Below are positions 1 through 3,400 of a stretch of 6,276 bases of DNA, in pieces. A program made the translations under genes and the position numbers. Origin of the DNA: JBCCSZ01 sp039199225 (GTDB lineage Bacteria; Bacteroidota; Bacteroidia; Chitinophagales; Saprospiraceae); contig JBCCSZ010000378.1 in NCBI GenBank assembly GCA_039199225.1, forward strand, positions 1 through 6,276, written 5' to 3'. The notes under the pieces are model-generated. The model worked only from the letters and a program-made list of their open reading frames with translations. It was not told the DNA's origin and did not search any database. How positions within the stretch are numbered: the stretch's first letter is position 1; every line of letters starts with the position of its first letter.

Positions 1-336
1 AGAGGGGGCCTTTCTGAGGGGAGAGCCCTTTGCGAGCAGGAATTCCGTATATCGGAACCGTCGGAAGAGGAAGTACAATCAATAGAACAATTAAAAGTTT
101 TTCCCAATCCAGCAAAAGATCAATTGGCCATTGTTTTTGACAGCGACCTGGCCGGTCTTTTATCAATGAATATATTCAACAACAATGGGCAGCTCTTTCA
201 TCGACAAGAGGTGCAGACAGACGGAAAGGCGTTGAACTTGTCGGTTGATTGCAGTGATTGGCCGGAGGGGATTTACATGATCCAGGCTGCCATCGACGGG
301 CAAAGCTGGCACCAGAAGGTTACAGTGTCGAAGTGA
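1..336 (+). CDS. C-terminal end of a secreted protein with a T9SS type A sorting domain (5' partial)
   Basis: The frame is open from base 1 and ends at TGA 334-336, followed directly by an in-frame TAG at 337-339. The visible 111 residues start with an acidic linker (Glu-Pro-Ser-Glu-Glu-Glu), then give the classic sorting-domain pattern: Leu-Lys-Val-Phe-Pro-Asn-Pro-Ala-Lys-Asp near residues 32-41, Ile-Phe-Asn-Asn-Asn-Gly-Gln-Leu in the middle, Trp-Pro-Glu-Gly-Ile-Tyr near residues 87-92, and a terminal Lys-Val-Thr-Val-Ser-Lys strand. In this family (type A T9SS C-terminal signal) the roughly 75-residue domain directs a Sec-exported protein through the outer membrane by the type IX system, after which it is usually removed. 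The functional part lies upstream of the window, so I cannot say what the protein does. The TTG at 124 lies inside the sorting domain and is not a real start. The next gene begins 47 bases downstream on the same strand. Confidence 0.9.
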   Translation, partial: RGGLSEGRALCEQEFRISEPSEEEVQSIEQLKVFPNPAKDQLAIVFDSDLAGLLSMNIFNNNGQLFHRQEVQTDGKALNLSVDCSDWPEGIYMIQAAIDGQSWHQKVTVSK

Positions 337-355
337 TAGGATTCAGAAGTGATAG
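330..355 (+). repeat. 10-bp direct repeat spanning the stop codon of the upstream gene
   Basis: GAAGTGATAG occurs at 330-339 and again at 346-355, with a start-to-start distance of 16 bases. The first copy contains the TGA TAG double stop. The repeat could be a small local duplication after the stop. No function is evident, and chance cannot be excluded for a repeat this short. Confidence 0.4.
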
Positions 356-383
356 CATCCATTGTCATCAAGAAAAACAATCT
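337..383 (+). other. Short intergenic gap without recognisable terminator or promoter
   Basis: These 47 bases separate the sorting-domain gene from the RHS gene. I see no GC-rich hairpin followed by a T run, and no Bacteroidota-type promoter pair (TTTG near -33, TAnnTTTG near -7). The last 14 bases before the start codon are A-rich (AAGAAAAACAATCT) and contain no Shine-Dalgarno sequence. This fits Bacteroidota, where A-rich leaders commonly replace it. The short gap and missing terminator allow co-transcription of the two genes, but this is inference. A weak 5-bp inverted repeat (361-365 with 377-381) is too small to call a regulatory structure. Confidence 0.5.
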
Positions 384-452
384 ATGAAAATCTATAAAGT
401 ACTTTTTGTTATTGCTGCATTGTTTAGCCTGGGCAGTTCACTGATGGCCCAG
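384..452 (+). other. Sec signal peptide of the RHS protein
   Basis: Residues 1-23 have a short basic start (Met-Lys-Ile-Tyr-Lys), a hydrophobic core (Val-Leu-Phe-Val-Ile-Ala-Ala-Leu-Phe-Ser-Leu) and a Ser-Ser-Leu-Met-Ala-Gln end, followed by a Pro. Cleavage after Ala22 would leave an N-terminal Gln, which is common for exported Bacteroidota proteins. There is no lipobox Cys in this stretch, so the mature protein is not expected to be a lipoprotein. The exact cleavage site is a prediction by eye. Confidence 0.85.
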
Positions 453-3400
453 CCGCTCAATACCAAGGTAGATGCCTACGCTTCGCCAACACCAGAGGCG
501 GCGGCTTTGGGTCAGTACACGGATATACCGGTCGATTTATTCAGTGGCACCCCATCGATCAGTGTGCCGATATGTCAATTGTCACAGGGTGCTTTGGCGG
601 TTCCCATATCGGTATCCTACCATGCGTCGGGCATACAGGTGCGTCAGCAAGCCAGCTGGGTAGGATTAGGCTGGAGTCTGAATGCCGGAGGGCGTATTTC
701 CCGGACGGTTCGCGGCTTTGCCGATGAAGATGCCGATGGTTTTTTCTCCAACAACCAGATTCATCCCAACAGTACGAATGGCAATCAGATCATCAGTGGC
801 CAAATTGATGGAGAATCGGATATATACTCTTTCAATGTTGGTGGATACAGCGGTAAGTTTGTGTACGATAATTCAGGGAACATTCTTTTAATAGAGCGGC
901 AGGATTTGAAAATTGTCCCTCGTACCAACAATGGTTTTGAAGGGTTTGAAATAACTACGCCAGATGGAACGCGTTACATTTTTGGAGGTGTCAATGCGGA
1001 GGAAAAATCGAAGACATATTCCTGGAGCCAAACGCCTAGTCCGACAAATAACTATGAATATGTATCCTCCTGGTTATTGACAGAGATAGCTTCCTTCGAC
1101 GATCGGGACCACCTTTATTTTGAGTATGGGGAGCAGGAGCGTTACAGTGTGTGGGATTTGGCTTTGTGTGAAAAGGGCTATTGGTATTGTGAGAATGATC
1201 CGGTCGTCTACGACAATACGGCTTGTTATGGCTATTATCATGCGGCGACGGATAAGTTCTATAATATCACCGAGATCAATGGACGTCGATTGACGCGTAT
1301 ATACAGTGGACGGGAGGAGGTCTTGTTTGAGGCGGATGTCAACAACCGGCAGGACATCGATCCATTCTTTCTCAACCCTAGCTTGACAGTCTTGCCAAAG
1401 GCATTGAAGACCATTCGCAAGCAAACCCTGGATGGAAAGTTTTGCGAGCAGCACGAGTTTTTTCAGTCTTACTTCACCAATCCCAACCCCCTGATCAATA
1501 GCAGTGGAAAGCGTTTGAAACTGGATAGCATTGCTCGGACAGCCTGTGATGGTTCTGAGGTGATTCCCGCTTACACTTTTGAATATTACGGTCCGACGAA
1601 TCCGGATGGTACGGCCTTTATCTTTGACCGATTCAGTTTGGATGCGGACCATTGGGGGTACTTCAACGATGCCAGCAATACACCGATGGCAGATTATATG
1701 GACATTCCATTTTCTACCCTGACCTGTGATGGAAAGGTGAATCAGGAAGGAGGGGGCGATCTAAATGCCAATCCGGATGTGAATGTTCAAAACATCGCGA
1801 CCCTGAAAAAGATCCGTTATCCGACGGGTGGGGGATCGACCTTTGCGTTTGAATCGCACAGTTACAAGGATTTGTGGATTTCGAATCCCCGTCATGATTT
1901 GATCCGTGGTTTGGTGAACTGCAATCAAGACCCCAATCAAGGCTACTGCTGCAACAATGCCCATACTGCTGAAGCGACGCTGATTCTGACCCAAGAGCAA
2001 ATTGATGAAGCGAAGTTTAGCTGGTCGCACTTTATTCCCCCCGGGAGTTGTAACAACAACAACATGTCGTACCTGAGGATATTTCAAAACTCGGTGCAGG
2101 TTGGTGTGGTGAGTTACAATGTCGATCCTGTGAATCCCAACCAGGTAATCAATATGGATTTATCGGATGTGCCGCATACCATAGTAGCGGGTGTGGAGAC
2201 GACTTTTCGGATCACCACAGAATTTGGAAATGCCTCTTTTGACTTATGGTGGGAGGACAATCAGGTCAATACAGAAAAATATGCCGGCGGCTTGCGGATC
2301 AAATCCATCACCAATGATCCGGCCGATGGTGGGCCAACGATTGTACGCACCTACGAATACACAAAAAACAACAATCCATCCGGGGTGCTCTTCTTCAAGA
2401 GTGATTACGGTTATTGTTATGAGTACTATGGACCCAATTCGAGTCTGTTTTATCCACTGGTGTACCATCAATTTACCAAGCCCATTGTATTGCCTTTGAC
2501 GAACCACGAAGCGCGCTACATTGGCTATGAGGCGGTCACGGAGCATACCGCCCACCACAGTGTGACCCATGAATTTGAGATCCCCTTTGATCAAAATACC
2601 CTCCAATTGACCACGGGTACGCACCGGGCAGATTACGACAGCCCCTTCAATGATGCGCCCCGCTTTTTACCGGCCTGGATAGGCCAGTTGGTTCGCAAGG
2701 ATATGGGCAATGGCGATGAGGAAGTGACCACCTATGAAAAGCAGGAGGTGTTGGTACCCAATTCCTACAATTCGGGTCGGATCAAGTCCTTTCTATCGTG
2801 CAGCCTGCAAGCACCTCCGGAATTTTACAACTACTCCTTTAAGCAGAGTTGGAGCCTTGTAAAAAGCAATCGAGTGGTGGTGGATGGTTTAGAAAATCTG
2901 ACGGAGTACAGCTACGACCTAAACAAACACCTGCAACCGATTGAGGTAAAGACGAGCAATTCAGATGGGAAGATGCATTCGACCTTTTACAAATATCCAC
3001 ACTTCTATGCAAGCTCTCCTGTCTACCAAACGATGGTCGATCAAAACAGGCTACTCCCTGTGGAAACGACAAGCTTAGTAGATGGAGTAGAATTGGATGG
3101 AAGCCGAACGACCTTTAGATACATGGATGCATCGGGAAGCCAGCCGAGTGGTCTGACCAGTGGCTTTGGACCCTATCCGTATCTATTTGAGCGATATGAG
3201 TACAGCTGGGATGCCCTGGGGGTGGGCAGTGGCAGTTGGCAGTCAGTTGCCACGATAGAAAAATACGATCCGGTGGTGCGCAAGCCAGCAGAATTTCGTC
3301 AGCAAAACTGGGACAAATATGAACTGAGTTGGGACCCCTCTTCGCTGCGACTGCTGAGTAAGAAATACAAAAACCACGAGCAGTTTTACCAGTATGAGGG

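Noticed and set aside
124..336. Separate small gene starting at TTG 124
   Set aside because: The frame is open further upstream to base 1 and the sorting-domain motif begins before 124, so this is only the tail of a longer gene.
361..381. Possible hairpin ATTGT/ACAAT just before the RHS start codon
   Set aside because: The stem has only five mostly A-T pairs with an 11-base loop, which is too weak to support a regulatory or terminator call.
1074..1652. Long open frame of 192 codons on the - strand
   Set aside because: It lies fully antisense to the RHS frame and its product has no recognisable motif. The RHS frame uses few codons whose complement is a stop, which leaves the antisense frame open by chance.
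2244..2624. Antisense open frame of 126 codons, with an overlapping + strand frame at 2191-2499
   Set aside because: Both overlap the RHS coding frame, which is supported by domain motifs on either side. Neither product shows a domain or a credible start context.
3226..3246. Imperfect GGCAGT tandem units
   Set aside because: Three imperfect units encoding Gly-Ser-Gly-Ser-Trp-Gln-Ser fit ordinary coding sequence and show no exact periodic repeat.
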